NCBI GenBank assembly: GCA_910584345.1
Contig: CAJTZX010000091.1
Span: 1-5,521, forward strand
Source: an uncultured Eubacterium sp.
GTDB lineage: Bacteria > Bacillota > Clostridia > Lachnospirales > Lachnospiraceae
Direction: 5' to 3'
DNA: 5,521 bases
Notes under the pieces: generated by a model
The model's input: only the letters and a program-made list of their open reading frames with translations
Database searches by the model: none
Told to the model about the DNA's origin: nothing
Shown here: positions 1 through 5,521 of the stretch, one piece after another
Numbering within the stretch: the first letter of the stretch is position 1
Layout of the letters: each line of letters opens with the position of its first letter
Position numbers and translations under genes: made by a program

Positions 1-14
1 AGAACATGAAAAAA

Positions 15-53
15 GAGCGGAAATTCGGGCTTAAAGAGTTTCCGAGACCGCTC
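15..53. repeat. Inverted repeat in the leader before the regulator gene
   Basis: GAGCGG at 15-20 is the exact reverse complement of CCGCTC at 48-53. An alternative inner pairing, CGGAAA at 18-23 with TTTCCG at 39-44, uses partly the same bases, so only one of the two stems can form at a time. The repeat sits just upstream of the ribosome binding site of the XRE gene. It could be a small leader structure or an operator, but the arms are only 6 bp and chance is a fair explanation. No convincing promoter or upstream gene end was seen in bases 1-75; a short open frame starting at ATG 6 resembles nothing I know. Confidence 0.25.
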
Positions 54-75
54 CAGATTCGAAATGGAGGAAATG

Positions 76-417
76 ATGAAAGATTTAGATTACGGCAGGA
101 TAGGAATGCGTATTCGTCAGGTTCGAAAGGCAAAAGGCTAGTCACAGGATGAGCTTGCCAAAAAGTGCGGCGTCAGTATGTCTTTTTTAGGCCATATCGA
201 ACGGGGAACAAGGATTATGAGTCTGGAAACATTTGTCAGTATTTGTGCAGCCTTGGATACCGGAGCAGATGAGTTGCTTTGGGGTGTGGCATATCCATCG
301 GATTCCGTACTGAATTTATGGGAACCTGCGAAAAATTCTGACAGGAAAGAGACGGATAGTTATTCGATGTATATCAGGATTATGAAGTCAGTGGCGGAGA
401 TTATGAATGAAGCCTGA
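76..417 (+). pseudogene. XRE-family helix-turn-helix regulator, broken by an amber codon
   Basis: Read through, this encodes a 113-residue XRE/Cro-CI-type DNA-binding protein. The N-terminus (RIRQVRKAKG, residues 12-21) and the segment SQDELAKKCGVSMSFLGHIE (23-42) form the classic HTH fold. MSLETFVSICAALDTGADEL follows, completing the five-helix domain. The start is taken as ATG 76 because GGAGG at 66-70 lies 5 nt upstream; ATG 73 and ATG 64 are in frame but poorly spaced. Codon 22 (139-141) is TAG where relatives carry Leu, Trp or Tyr before SQ, so a one-base change explains it. Reinitiation at ATG 178 (Met35) would give 79 residues lacking half of the HTH, which could hardly bind DNA. The 3' end overlaps the next gene by 11 nt, as expected for a cluster-encoded regulator of the polysaccharide operon. 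That role is inferred from position. A sequencing error at the TAG cannot be excluded. Confidence 0.85.
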
Positions 418-2188
418 ATGCGCAGAAAAGGTGATTCAAAAGCCGGAAAAGATGGCTGTCATAATTGTAAATTGTTTTGATACGTATGAGCACAGGGTGG
501 ATTTGCTGAAAAAGATTTTTTGCAGGGTAGGGTATCCGGTTTGCGTATGTACTTCTAATTTCAGACATATGGAAAAGACAGCAAGAAATAACAATAAATC
601 AGGATATAAGTTTTTTGATGCAAAGCCATATTATAAAAACATTTCTCTGCAACGAATGTATTCTCATAAAAAACTGAGCGTGGAAATATTTTCTAGTATA
701 AAAAGTTATTTGAAAAAAAACGGGAACAGAACCTATCTTTTGTGGGTGTTGCTTCCTCCGAATTCTTTTGCAAAAGAAGCGGCAAAGATAAAAAGTGCAT
801 ATCCACAGGTCAGGCTTATTTTTGATGTGATGGATCTTTGGCCGGAGACGTTTCCGATTGGATGGCTGAAAAACCTGCCCTTTTTTCAACATTGGAGATG
901 GCTGAGGGATAAGTATTTATACGAAGCGGATAGTATTGTGACGGAATGCAACTTGTATCAGAGTGTGATGGCACATACTGCGCCTGTTTTCATAAAAGCA
1001 AAGCCAGTATACACGTTATATTTGGCAAGGCCGCTGCTCCCTTATCGGTTAAAACTGAATTTGACAGCGCATGTATTGTCTTTGTGCTATCTTGGATCTG
1101 TAAACTATCTGATAGATATCAGGGCAATTGCAGCGATTGTAAAGACAATTCGAAAACAGATGCCGGTCTTATTGCATATTATTGGTGCAGGTGAGAGGAA
1201 AGAGGACTTATGCAAAAAAGCATGCCGTGCAGGAGCGAGGATTATAGATCATGGTGTTGTGTATGACAGATTTAAAAAGCATCAGATATTTCGTTGCTGC
1301 CATTATGGATTGAATATTATGAAAAAGTCTGTATGTGTCGGACTTATAATGAAAAGTATAGATTATCTGGAGGCAGGACTTCCTCTGATTAATAATGTGC
1401 GTGGGGATACATGGGACGCGGTACAAAACGATGGCATTGGGATTAATTATGACGGCAAAGGTATCGATGTTGATTTGTCCGACCATCTGGAAAAGAGAAC
1501 AAACGCAAGGAAGTTTTTTGAACAAAGATTATCAGAAGAAGTTTTTCGTAAGCAGGTGTCGGAGATTATGGGACATCTGCCTGTGGGACAGGCGGAAAGG
1601 AAGATTGTGAGAAAATCTAATTATGGAATTGGCGAGATATTAAAAAATGGGATTTTTTTAGCCGGAACGAAAATGCGGTTTCCATCATCCAGGTTGATAC
1701 GGTTTCCTGTTACTGTAAGGGGAAAACGCTATATTGGATGGGGAAAGGGACTTACGGCCGGATACCGCTGCCGCTTTGAGGTGAACGGAAAGCATAAAGG
1801 AAAAGTATTGCTATTCGGTAATCAGGTAAAGGTTGGAGATGATGTAAGCATCAGATGTGCAAAAAACATCCGTATTGGAAATCACGTGCTTATGGGGTCC
1901 AAAGTTCTTATTTTGGACAATTCTCATGGAAAATATCGTGGAGATGGACAGGACAGCCCGGATACGGTTCCCGATCAGCGCGGATTGCAGACCGCTCCGG
2001 TAACGATTGGGGATAACGTATGGATTGGGGAAGGAAGTGTGATACAAATGGGTGTTACGATCGGAAGAGGAAGTATTATAGCAGCCAACAGCGTTGTAAC
2101 AAAAAGTATACCGCCAGGTGTCATCGCAGGAGGGGTTCCGGCGAAGGTCATTAAGAAATGGGATGGGTTGCTGCAAAAATGGCTGTAA
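407..2188 (+). CDS. Fused glycosyltransferase (GT-B) and hexapeptide-repeat O-acetyltransferase
   Basis: This 593-residue protein joins two enzymes usually encoded separately. Residues 16 to about 395 look like a GT4-type GT-B glycosyltransferase: a beta-strand start (MAVIIVNCFDTYEHR), DLWPETFP at 143-150, and GLIMKSIDYLEAGLP at 312-326, the nucleotide-sugar binding region with Glu322. Residues about 401-593 form a left-handed beta-helix acyltransferase of the WbbJ/WcaF type. It has hexapeptide turns (IRIGNHVLMGSKVLI; VTIGDNVWIG from 532), a DNSHG motif at 504-508 whose His507 is the expected catalytic base, and a closing GVPAKVIKKW. Probable roles are addition of one sugar to a membrane-linked repeat unit and acetyl-CoA-dependent O-acetylation of a sugar; donor and acceptor cannot be read from sequence. 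The start ATG 407 has GGAG at 396-399 with 7 nt spacing and overlaps the regulator by 11 nt. ATG 452 (Met16) fits the domain edge better but has a weaker ribosome binding site. Confidence 0.9.
   Translation: MKPECAEKVIQKPEKMAVIIVNCFDTYEHRVDLLKKIFCRVGYPVCVCTSNFRHMEKTARNNNKSGYKFFDAKPYYKNISLQRMYSHKKLSVEIFSSIKSYLKKNGNRTYLLWVLLPPNSFAKEAAKIKSAYPQVRLIFDVMDLWPETFPIGWLKNLPFFQHWRWLRDKYLYEADSIVTECNLYQSVMAHTAPVFIKAKPVYTLYLARPLLPYRLKLNLTAHVLSLCYLGSVNYLIDIRAIAAIVKTIRKQMPVLLHIIGAGERKEDLCKKACRAGARIIDHGVVYDRFKKHQIFRCCHYGLNIMKKSVCVGLIMKSIDYLEAGLPLINNVRGDTWDAVQNDGIGINYDGKGIDVDLSDHLEKRTNARKFFEQRLSEEVFRKQVSEIMGHLPVGQAERKIVRKSNYGIGEILKNGIFLAGTKMRFPSSRLIRFPVTVRGKRYIGWGKGLTAGYRCRFEVNGKHKGKVLLFGNQVKVGDDVSIRCAKNIRIGNHVLMGSKVLILDNSHGKYRGDGQDSPDTVPDQRGLQTAPVTIGDNVWIGEGSVIQMGVTIGRGSIIAANSVVTKSIPPGVIAGGVPAKVIKKWDGLLQKWL
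1596..1609 (+). promoter_or_regulatory. Internal ribosome binding site and GTG start for the acetyltransferase half
   Basis: AAAGGA at 1596-1601 lies 5 nt before an in-frame GTG at 1607-1609 (residue 401 of the fusion). Translation from it would give a 193-residue protein beginning MRKSNYGIGEIL, which is the usual length and approximate start of stand-alone WbbJ/WcaF-type acetyltransferases. This suggests either that the two genes fused recently by loss of the stop between them, or that the acetyltransferase is also made separately. The signals are seen directly; their use is inferred. Confidence 0.45.
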
Positions 2189-3291
2189 AAAGAAAGACGA
2201 TTGTCTTTAGCGGAATCAATCTTTTTGAAGGAGGGCCGCTTTCCATTTATTATGACTGTCTGGATGCATGCAGAGAGTTGAAGCTGCATGAGAAATTCAG
2301 GCTGGTGGCGTTTGTTTATAAAAAAGAGCTGTTTCGGGCATATGAAGATCTTGCGATACTTGTGGAACTGCCGGCTGGCAGGAAAAATTATTTGTTTCGG
2401 CTGTATTATGAATACATTTATTTTGGAGTGTTTTCGCACAAACACCAGATTGCCGTTTGGCTGTCTTTGCATGATATTACGCCAATCGTCAGGGTTGGCA
2501 AATTATATACGTATTGTCATAATCCGAGCCCCTTTTTGCAAAAAGATTTGTCAAAAATAAAATATAGCGTTAAAAATACTGCTTTTGCTTTCTTTTATCA
2601 GTATTTATACCGGATAAATATCAAATCTGCGGATGCAGTGATCGTGCAGCAGCATTGGATACGCATGGCGTTTGAACAGATGTTTCCTGTTCAGCATGTG
2701 ATTGTTGCAAGTCCAAAGGTACAGACATCGTACAGATTTCAGGGACTTCATACAAAAAACAGGAATAACATATTTTTTTATCCTGCCTATCCGCGTTATT
2801 TTAAAAATTTCGAAGTATTGTTAAAAGCTTGTGAAGTATTAGAAGCGGAAGGAATGGACTGGTTTCGGGTGTGGATTACGATCAGGGGGAATGAAAATCC
2901 ATATGCCGTGCATTTGCGGAAAACGTATGGCAGTCTGCGGACGGTCAAATGGCTTGGCATACAGCCGAGAGAAACGGTGTTTCAGCTGTACGATCAGGCA
3001 GATTGTCTAATATTTCCGTCTCTGATGGAGACCTGGGGACTGCCAATCAGTGAGTTTGCGCAAACCGGAAAAGCTATGATTTTGGCTGATTTGCCGTATG
3101 CGCATGAGACAGCAGGCGATTATGAGAAATGCATTTTTTTTGATCCCAAAGATGCAGCTTCGTTATCAGATATGATGCGGGATATTTTAGAAGAAAGGCA
3201 GCAATATTGTAACTGCCGCAGAAAAAACCGGCAGCCGCCGGATGCGGACGGCTGGCAGCAGCTTCTTAAAATGCTTTTGGGGAATGTTTGA
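2158..3291 (+). CDS. GT4-like glycosyltransferase
   Basis: A 377-residue GT-B glycosyltransferase of the GT4 type, in the usual size range and apparently complete. Seen in order: an N-terminal strand and Gly-rich loop (FSGINLFEGGPLSIYYD, about residues 17-31); LSLHDITP from 102 with HNPSPF at 121-126, in the acceptor-side domain; IRGNENPYA from 242; and PSLMETWGLPISE, whose E291 and E299 make the EX7E motif that contacts the nucleotide-sugar donor. FAQTGKAMILADLPYAHETAG follows. It probably adds one sugar to the growing lipid-linked repeat unit at the cytoplasmic membrane face; sugar and linkage cannot be told. The start is uncertain: ATG 2158 overlaps the previous gene by 31 nt and ATG 2179 (Met8) by 10 nt, neither with a strong ribosome binding site. 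The stop TGA shares its A with the next ATG, so the genes are coupled. Confidence 0.92.
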   Translation: MGWVAAKMAVKRKTIVFSGINLFEGGPLSIYYDCLDACRELKLHEKFRLVAFVYKKELFRAYEDLAILVELPAGRKNYLFRLYYEYIYFGVFSHKHQIAVWLSLHDITPIVRVGKLYTYCHNPSPFLQKDLSKIKYSVKNTAFAFFYQYLYRINIKSADAVIVQQHWIRMAFEQMFPVQHVIVASPKVQTSYRFQGLHTKNRNNIFFYPAYPRYFKNFEVLLKACEVLEAEGMDWFRVWITIRGNENPYAVHLRKTYGSLRTVKWLGIQPRETVFQLYDQADCLIFPSLMETWGLPISEFAQTGKAMILADLPYAHETAGDYEKCIFFDPKDAASLSDMMRDILEERQQYCNCRRKNRQPPDADGWQQLLKMLLGNV

Positions 3292-3293
3292 TG
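3279..3293 (+). promoter_or_regulatory. Ribosome binding site and start of the GT2 gene
   Basis: GGGGA at 3279-3283 is 7 nt before ATG 3291. This favours ATG 3291 over the adjacent in-frame TTG 3288. The ATG overlaps the upstream stop as TGATG, a typical coupled stop-start. Confidence 0.7.
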
Positions 3294-3885
3294 GTAAGTC
3301 TGATTACAGTAAATTATAACGACAGTCTGACAACAGAGAAATTTGTAGAAAGGATGGTTCGCTTTGAAGAAATCAGCCATATCATTGTCGTTGACAATGA
3401 TTCTACGGACGGTTCTTTTGACAGACTGCGGCAATTCAGCCGTAAGTATAAAAAAGTGGATGTCATACAAAGCGGTAAAAATGGCGGGTACGGATACGGA
3501 AATAATTATGGTATTCGTTATGCAGTGAAAAATTATCATCCCGATGCAGTGTTGATTTCCAATCCGGATGTGCAGGTTGATCCAGATGCAGTCAGGAAGA
3601 TGAAAGCGGTACTAGATACAAATGCAGAGGTATCAGTAGTTGCGCCTATGATGATGGACTGCCAGGGAAGGTATTGCCAGTGGTCTGTCTGGAGGCTTCC
3701 GAAAAGCGGATGGGGATTTCTGCTTATGGATGCTCCGCTTTTTCGATATTTACTGAAAAAGAGATATTATTATAAAATCGAGGATTTGCTTTTGCAGTCT
3801 GAGATAGAGGTGGATGTGGTATCAGGAGCATTGCTGATGGTTCGCACAGCAGATTTTGTAAGGGCAGGATATTATGATGAAGAGC

Positions 3886-3891
3886 TTTTTT
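3886..3891 (+). other. T6 homopolymer at the frameshift point
   Basis: The run CTTTTTTG reads Leu-Phe-Cys in the present frame. With seven Ts it would read Leu-Phe-Leu-Tyr-Cys-Glu-Glu and rejoin the downstream frame exactly. A -1 slip of the Phe codon 3888-3890 gives the same product. The sequence is not a canonical X-XXY-YYZ ribosomal slip site, and six bases is short for a phase-variable tract. Confidence 0.6.
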
Positions 3892-4142
3892 GTATTGTGA
3901 AGAAAGTGTGATGGCAATGAAATTAAAAGAGATCTGCAAATGCAGCCGATTATTGACAGATATTTCGTATCTTCATTATCCTTCGACAACCATTCGGAAA
4001 TCTTACCAGACATTTTTAAAAAAGATGCGGCTGCTTTTGAAAAGTAAAAAAACGGTATTAAAAAAATACTATGGTTTTCAGGGGATACATCTGATCTTTT
4101 TTTATATGATAAGTGCATTTTGTTATGTATATGCCTGGATAC

Positions 4143-4158
4143 GGGGACTGTTTGCATG
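4143..4158 (+). promoter_or_regulatory. Ribosome binding site and start of the second GT4-like gene
   Basis: GGGGA at 4143-4147 lies 8 nt before ATG 4156, which overlaps the upstream stop as ATGA. This decides the start at 4156, 12 codons downstream of the first ATG in this frame at 4120. Confidence 0.7.
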
Positions 4159-5070
4159 AAAGGATATTATATTCATTTTGATGGAAGTAAGACGCCTGGT
4201 GTTTGTAAGAAAATAAAAATGCAGATAAATGAACTGCAAAAGCACTTTGAAATGGAAGAGGTGGAAATCCATAATATCCACAAAAACCTGGTGCAAAGGG
4301 TTTTGCGGATGCTTCCATTCGGAGCAGTTGCAAGAGATTATGAGATTTGTCTGAAAAACCTGGTGCAGCCGGATTTTGTATATATCAGAAGAACTCTGGC
4401 AGATAGATATTATATCCGTTTTTTGAAAACAATCAAAAAAACTTATCCGCAATGTCTGATCTTAATCGAAATATATACTTATCCTTATGATAAAGATGAA
4501 TTTGGAACATGGTATGCGCTGCCGCGTTACTGCAAAGAGGTGTGGAACAGGAAAAAGATTCCTGCATGGATCGACCGATACGTAACGGTGTCAAAAGAAA
4601 CGTGGATTTTAGGGAAAGAAACGCTTCGGATCTCGAATGGCATTCAGGTCGATCAGATAAAGCCTGTGACCGATACAGCAAAAGCGGAAAAGCGGCTGGA
4701 TATGATTGCGGTTGCATTTATGCAGAAGCAGCATGGATATGAACGATTAATAGAAGGAATGTATCATTATTACCAAAATGGGGGAAAGCGGCAGGTTTTT
4801 TTGCATTTAGTAGGAGACGGCCCTGAAAAGAGGAACTATCAAAGGCTTGTGAAGCTTCGCGGGCTGACAGAAAAAGTACGGTTTTATCCGAATCTGGAAG
4901 GAGCAGAACTGGATAAGGTTTTTGAGCAAAAAGATATTGCAGTATCAGCGCTTGGGCTATATAAAAATGGAATTGATTATTCATGCCGCTTGATTTTTTA
5001 TGCCGATAAAATCTTTCCAGACACTTTCATAGCCTTGTTTGAGTCAAAAAACATCGGTCTAATTTTTTGA
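4156..5070 (+). pseudogene. GT4-like glycosyltransferase, C-terminus lost
   Basis: From ATG 4156 the frame gives 304 residues. Residues 1 to about 277 look like a GT-B glycosyltransferase of the GT4 type: an N-terminal segment (YYIHFDGSKTPGVCKKI), an EIYTYPYDKDE motif at 105-115, ISNGIQVD from 159 at the interdomain crossover, AVAFMQKQHGYERLIEG, and HLVGDGPE at 217-224 starting the donor domain. Similarity to the family stops around GIDYSC (base 4987 or so), just before the expected SREYLAKGLP-like segment that holds the donor-binding Glu. About 26 unrelated residues follow to a TGA at 5068-5070. Normal relatives are roughly 60 or more residues longer. The missing EX7E region should abolish activity. 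The break lies next to the repeat array at 5053-5106 and the asnB remnant, so it is probably a deletion or insertion junction. The original role was presumably another sugar transfer in the same repeat unit. Confidence 0.85.
5035..5063 (+). promoter_or_regulatory. Weak sigma-70-like promoter candidate
   Basis: TTGTTT at 5035-5040, a 17-bp spacer and TCTAAT at 5058-5063 give 3/6 and 5/6 matches to consensus. The -10 hexamer lies inside the first repeat unit of the array at 5053-5106. No intact gene follows, so this could be a remnant of a regulatory region or chance in AT-rich DNA. Confidence 0.2.
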
Positions 5071-5106
5071 TAGTTAGTTATTACGTTAGACCGATATCGG
5101 TCTAAT
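5053..5106. repeat. Three-copy ATCGGTCTAA array with a 20-bp perfect palindrome
   Basis: ATCGGTCTAA occurs at 5053-5062 and 5096-5105, 43 bp apart, each followed by T. Its reverse complement TTAGACCGAT occurs at 5086-5095. The last two units abut to make TTAGACCGATATCGGTCTAA at 5086-5105, a perfect palindrome. The first two units bracket 23 AT-rich bases. TAGAC/GTCTA half-sites of this kind are common in TetR-family operators, and each direct copy ends in a -10-like TCTAAT. No TetR gene is in the window. An alternative is that the units are terminal inverted repeats of a small mobile element, with a 43-bp element at 5053-5095 followed by a further end. The array lies between two truncated genes, which suits either imported regulatory DNA or an element scar. 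Confidence 0.7.
5078..5106 (+). promoter_or_regulatory. Second weak promoter candidate, overlapping the palindrome
   Basis: TTATTA at 5078-5083, 17 bp, then TCTAAT at 5101-5106. The -35 box is poor (3/6). It has the same spacing as the candidate 43 bp upstream. The 20-bp palindrome would cover the spacer and -10 box, as an operator would. This is an inference from position only. Confidence 0.18.
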
Positions 5107-5129
5107 ATCATGAAAAGCCATTAAAGATT

Positions 5130-5484
5130 ATGATACAAATGGATTTGCCCAAAGAAGATGATGTGAGGGCTTGCGCATCGAAGGCTTAGTATTATAGACC
5201 TGGATAATGGGAAGCAGCCGATGCAGGATGAAGGCGGCAATTGGGTATGTTTTAATGGTGAAATCTATAATTATATAGAACTGAGGGAAGAATTGGGATG
5301 CAAGTGCAGGACGACGAGTGATACGGAAGTGATTTTGCATGCATATCGAAGATGGGGAGAAGATTGTGTGAGACATTTTTCAGGAATGTTTGCGTTTGCA
5401 CTGTGGGATGAAAAAAAGCAGGCATTGTTTTGTGCAAGAGATCCGTTTGGGATTAAGCCGTTTTATTATTACCTTAATCCGTAA
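5130..5484 (+). pseudogene. asnB: Asparagine synthase/glutamine amidotransferase (AsnB type) fragment, both ends missing
   Basis: Bases from about 5157 to 5475 encode an inner part of the glutaminase domain of AsnB-type enzymes: LAHRRLSIIDLDNGKQPM, FNGEIYNY, TSDTEVILHAYRRWG, FSGMFAFALWD and ARDPFGIKPFYYY are all family hallmarks. The N-terminus with the nucleophile Cys2 and the HRGPDD-type segment is absent. Upstream, GATGATGTGAGG (frame of 5130) would join to CTTGCGCAT at 5170 if one G of the GGG at 5167-5169 were removed, so a frameshift also seems present. TGA at 5164-5166 precedes the open frame. The reading ends at TAA 5482-5484 right after FYYYLNP, where a full protein would continue for about 400 or more residues including the ATP-dependent synthetase domain. 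It cannot hydrolyse glutamine or form an amide. Whether the parent made asparagine or amidated a sugar acid of the polysaccharide cannot be told. Confidence 0.88.
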
Positions 5485-5521
5485 AACTTATTAACCCAAT
5501 TTCTGGCGTATACCCGATAAA
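5477..5521. other. Unassigned sequence beyond the asnB fragment
   Basis: Similarity to AsnB stops near 5475-5480 and the last 45 bases resemble nothing I recognise. On the minus strand all three frames stay open from 5521 for 10 to 17 codons, for example FIGYTPEIGLISFTD ending at a stop on 5474-5476. This could be the 3' end of a minus-strand gene such as a transposase, or one end of an inserted element. The stretch is too short to decide. Confidence 0.2.

Larger units (their letters stand above)
3291..4159 (+). pseudogene. GT2 (rhamnosyltransferase-like) glycosyltransferase, frameshifted
   Basis: Residues 1-200 read as a GT2 GT-A enzyme: SLITVNYND at the start, VVDNDSTDGS with Asp35/Asp37 for nucleotide binding, NGGYGYGNNYGI at 64-75, SNPDV at 90-94 near the metal/donor site, and VSGALLM at 177-183. 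After GYYDEELF (193-200) the frame runs into TGA at 3909-3911, leaving 206 residues. The missing part continues in another frame from the same point to the stop at 4157-4159, as LYCEESVMAMKLKE and LLTDISYLHYPS, the expected C-terminal portion of this family. Adding one T to the T6 run at 3886-3891 restores one frame of 289 residues, the normal family length. The truncated form lacks the CEE segment usually placed at the active site, so it is probably inactive. The rebuilt gene ends in ATGA overlap with the next gene; in the broken form translation stops 244 nt before that start, so coupling would be lost. A sequencing error or reversible tract slippage is also possible. Confidence 0.87.

Noticed and set aside
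139..141. TAG as a pyrrolysine codon or a suppressed amber in the regulator.
   Set aside because: No pyrrolysine machinery or special downstream element is visible, the family has an ordinary residue here, and TAG one base away from Leu/Trp/Tyr codons is the simpler account.
6..150. Short + strand frame from ATG 6 (about 48 residues).
   Set aside because: It overlaps the regulator gene in another frame, has no ribosome binding site and resembles no known protein.
1811..2472. Long minus-strand open frames, such as 1975-2472 and 1811-2176.
   Set aside because: They are antisense shadows of clearly homologous + strand enzymes, their translations show no family features, and they lack ribosome binding sites.
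3228..3254. GC-rich inverted repeats (CCGGC...GCCGG and CAGCCG...CGGCTG) near the end of the GT4 gene, considered as a terminator.
   Set aside because: They lie inside the coding sequence about 40 nt before its stop, no T-run follows, and the downstream gene is coupled.
3885..3892. Programmed -1 ribosomal frameshift in the GT2 gene.
   Set aside because: The run in its frame is not an X-XXY-YYZ heptamer, no clear pseudoknot or strong downstream stem was seen, and GT2 enzymes are not known to use frameshifting. Kept only as a minor alternative to mutation.
5086..5105. Palindrome as an intrinsic terminator or a chromosomal dif site.
   Set aside because: No T-run follows directly on either strand, and the sequence does not resemble Firmicute dif sites; an operator or element end fits better.
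1..5521. CRISPR arrays, tRNA or rRNA genes, riboswitches, toxin-antitoxin pairs.
   Set aside because: No regular direct-repeat/spacer pattern, cloverleaf, conserved rRNA segment or known aptamer core was seen on either strand.

Overview
The window reads as part of a surface-polysaccharide (capsule or exopolysaccharide) locus from a low-to-moderate GC Firmicute, most likely a gut Clostridia/Lachnospiraceae-type organism. I infer this from the moderately AT-rich coding sequence, the GGAGG/GGGGA-type ribosome binding sites, and the style of the XRE regulator and glycosyltransferases. No species can be assigned from sequence alone.

Layout, all recognisable genes on the + strand: (1) 1-75, a short leader with an inverted repeat and no recognised gene; (2) 76-417, a small XRE helix-turn-helix regulator broken by an in-frame amber codon at 139-141; (3) 407-2188, a fusion of a GT-B glycosyltransferase with a left-handed beta-helix O-acetyltransferase; (4) 2158-3291, an intact GT4-like glycosyltransferase; (5) 3291-4159, a GT2 (rhamnosyltransferase-like) gene broken by one missing T in a T6 run; (6) 4156-5070, a GT4-like gene that loses its homologous C-terminus at about 4987; (7) 5053-5106, a compact array of three copies of a 10-bp unit containing a perfect 20-bp palindrome; (8) about 5130-5484, a piece of an AsnB-type glutamine amidotransferase missing both ends; (9) about 5477-5521, unrelated sequence past that piece.

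Genes 2 to 6 overlap end to start (11, 31, 1 and 4 nt), so they were built as one translationally coupled operon. They would add several sugars to a lipid-linked repeat unit on the cytoplasmic membrane face and O-acetylate one of them. The AsnB-type fragment could have come from a sugar-amidating enzyme of the same locus, but that is inference. No flippase, polymerase, chain-length regulator or priming transferase lies inside the window.

The main message is decay: a nonsense mutation, a single-base frameshift, a 3' truncation and a doubly truncated gene occur within 5.5 kb. Only the fusion gene and the GT4 at 2158-3291 are intact. I see no CRISPR array, RNA gene, complete mobile element or clear new system. 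The items most worth a second look are the palindromic repeat array at 5053-5106, the glycosyltransferase-acetyltransferase fusion with its own internal start signals, and the T6 frameshift, which may be an on/off switch or a sequencing error.
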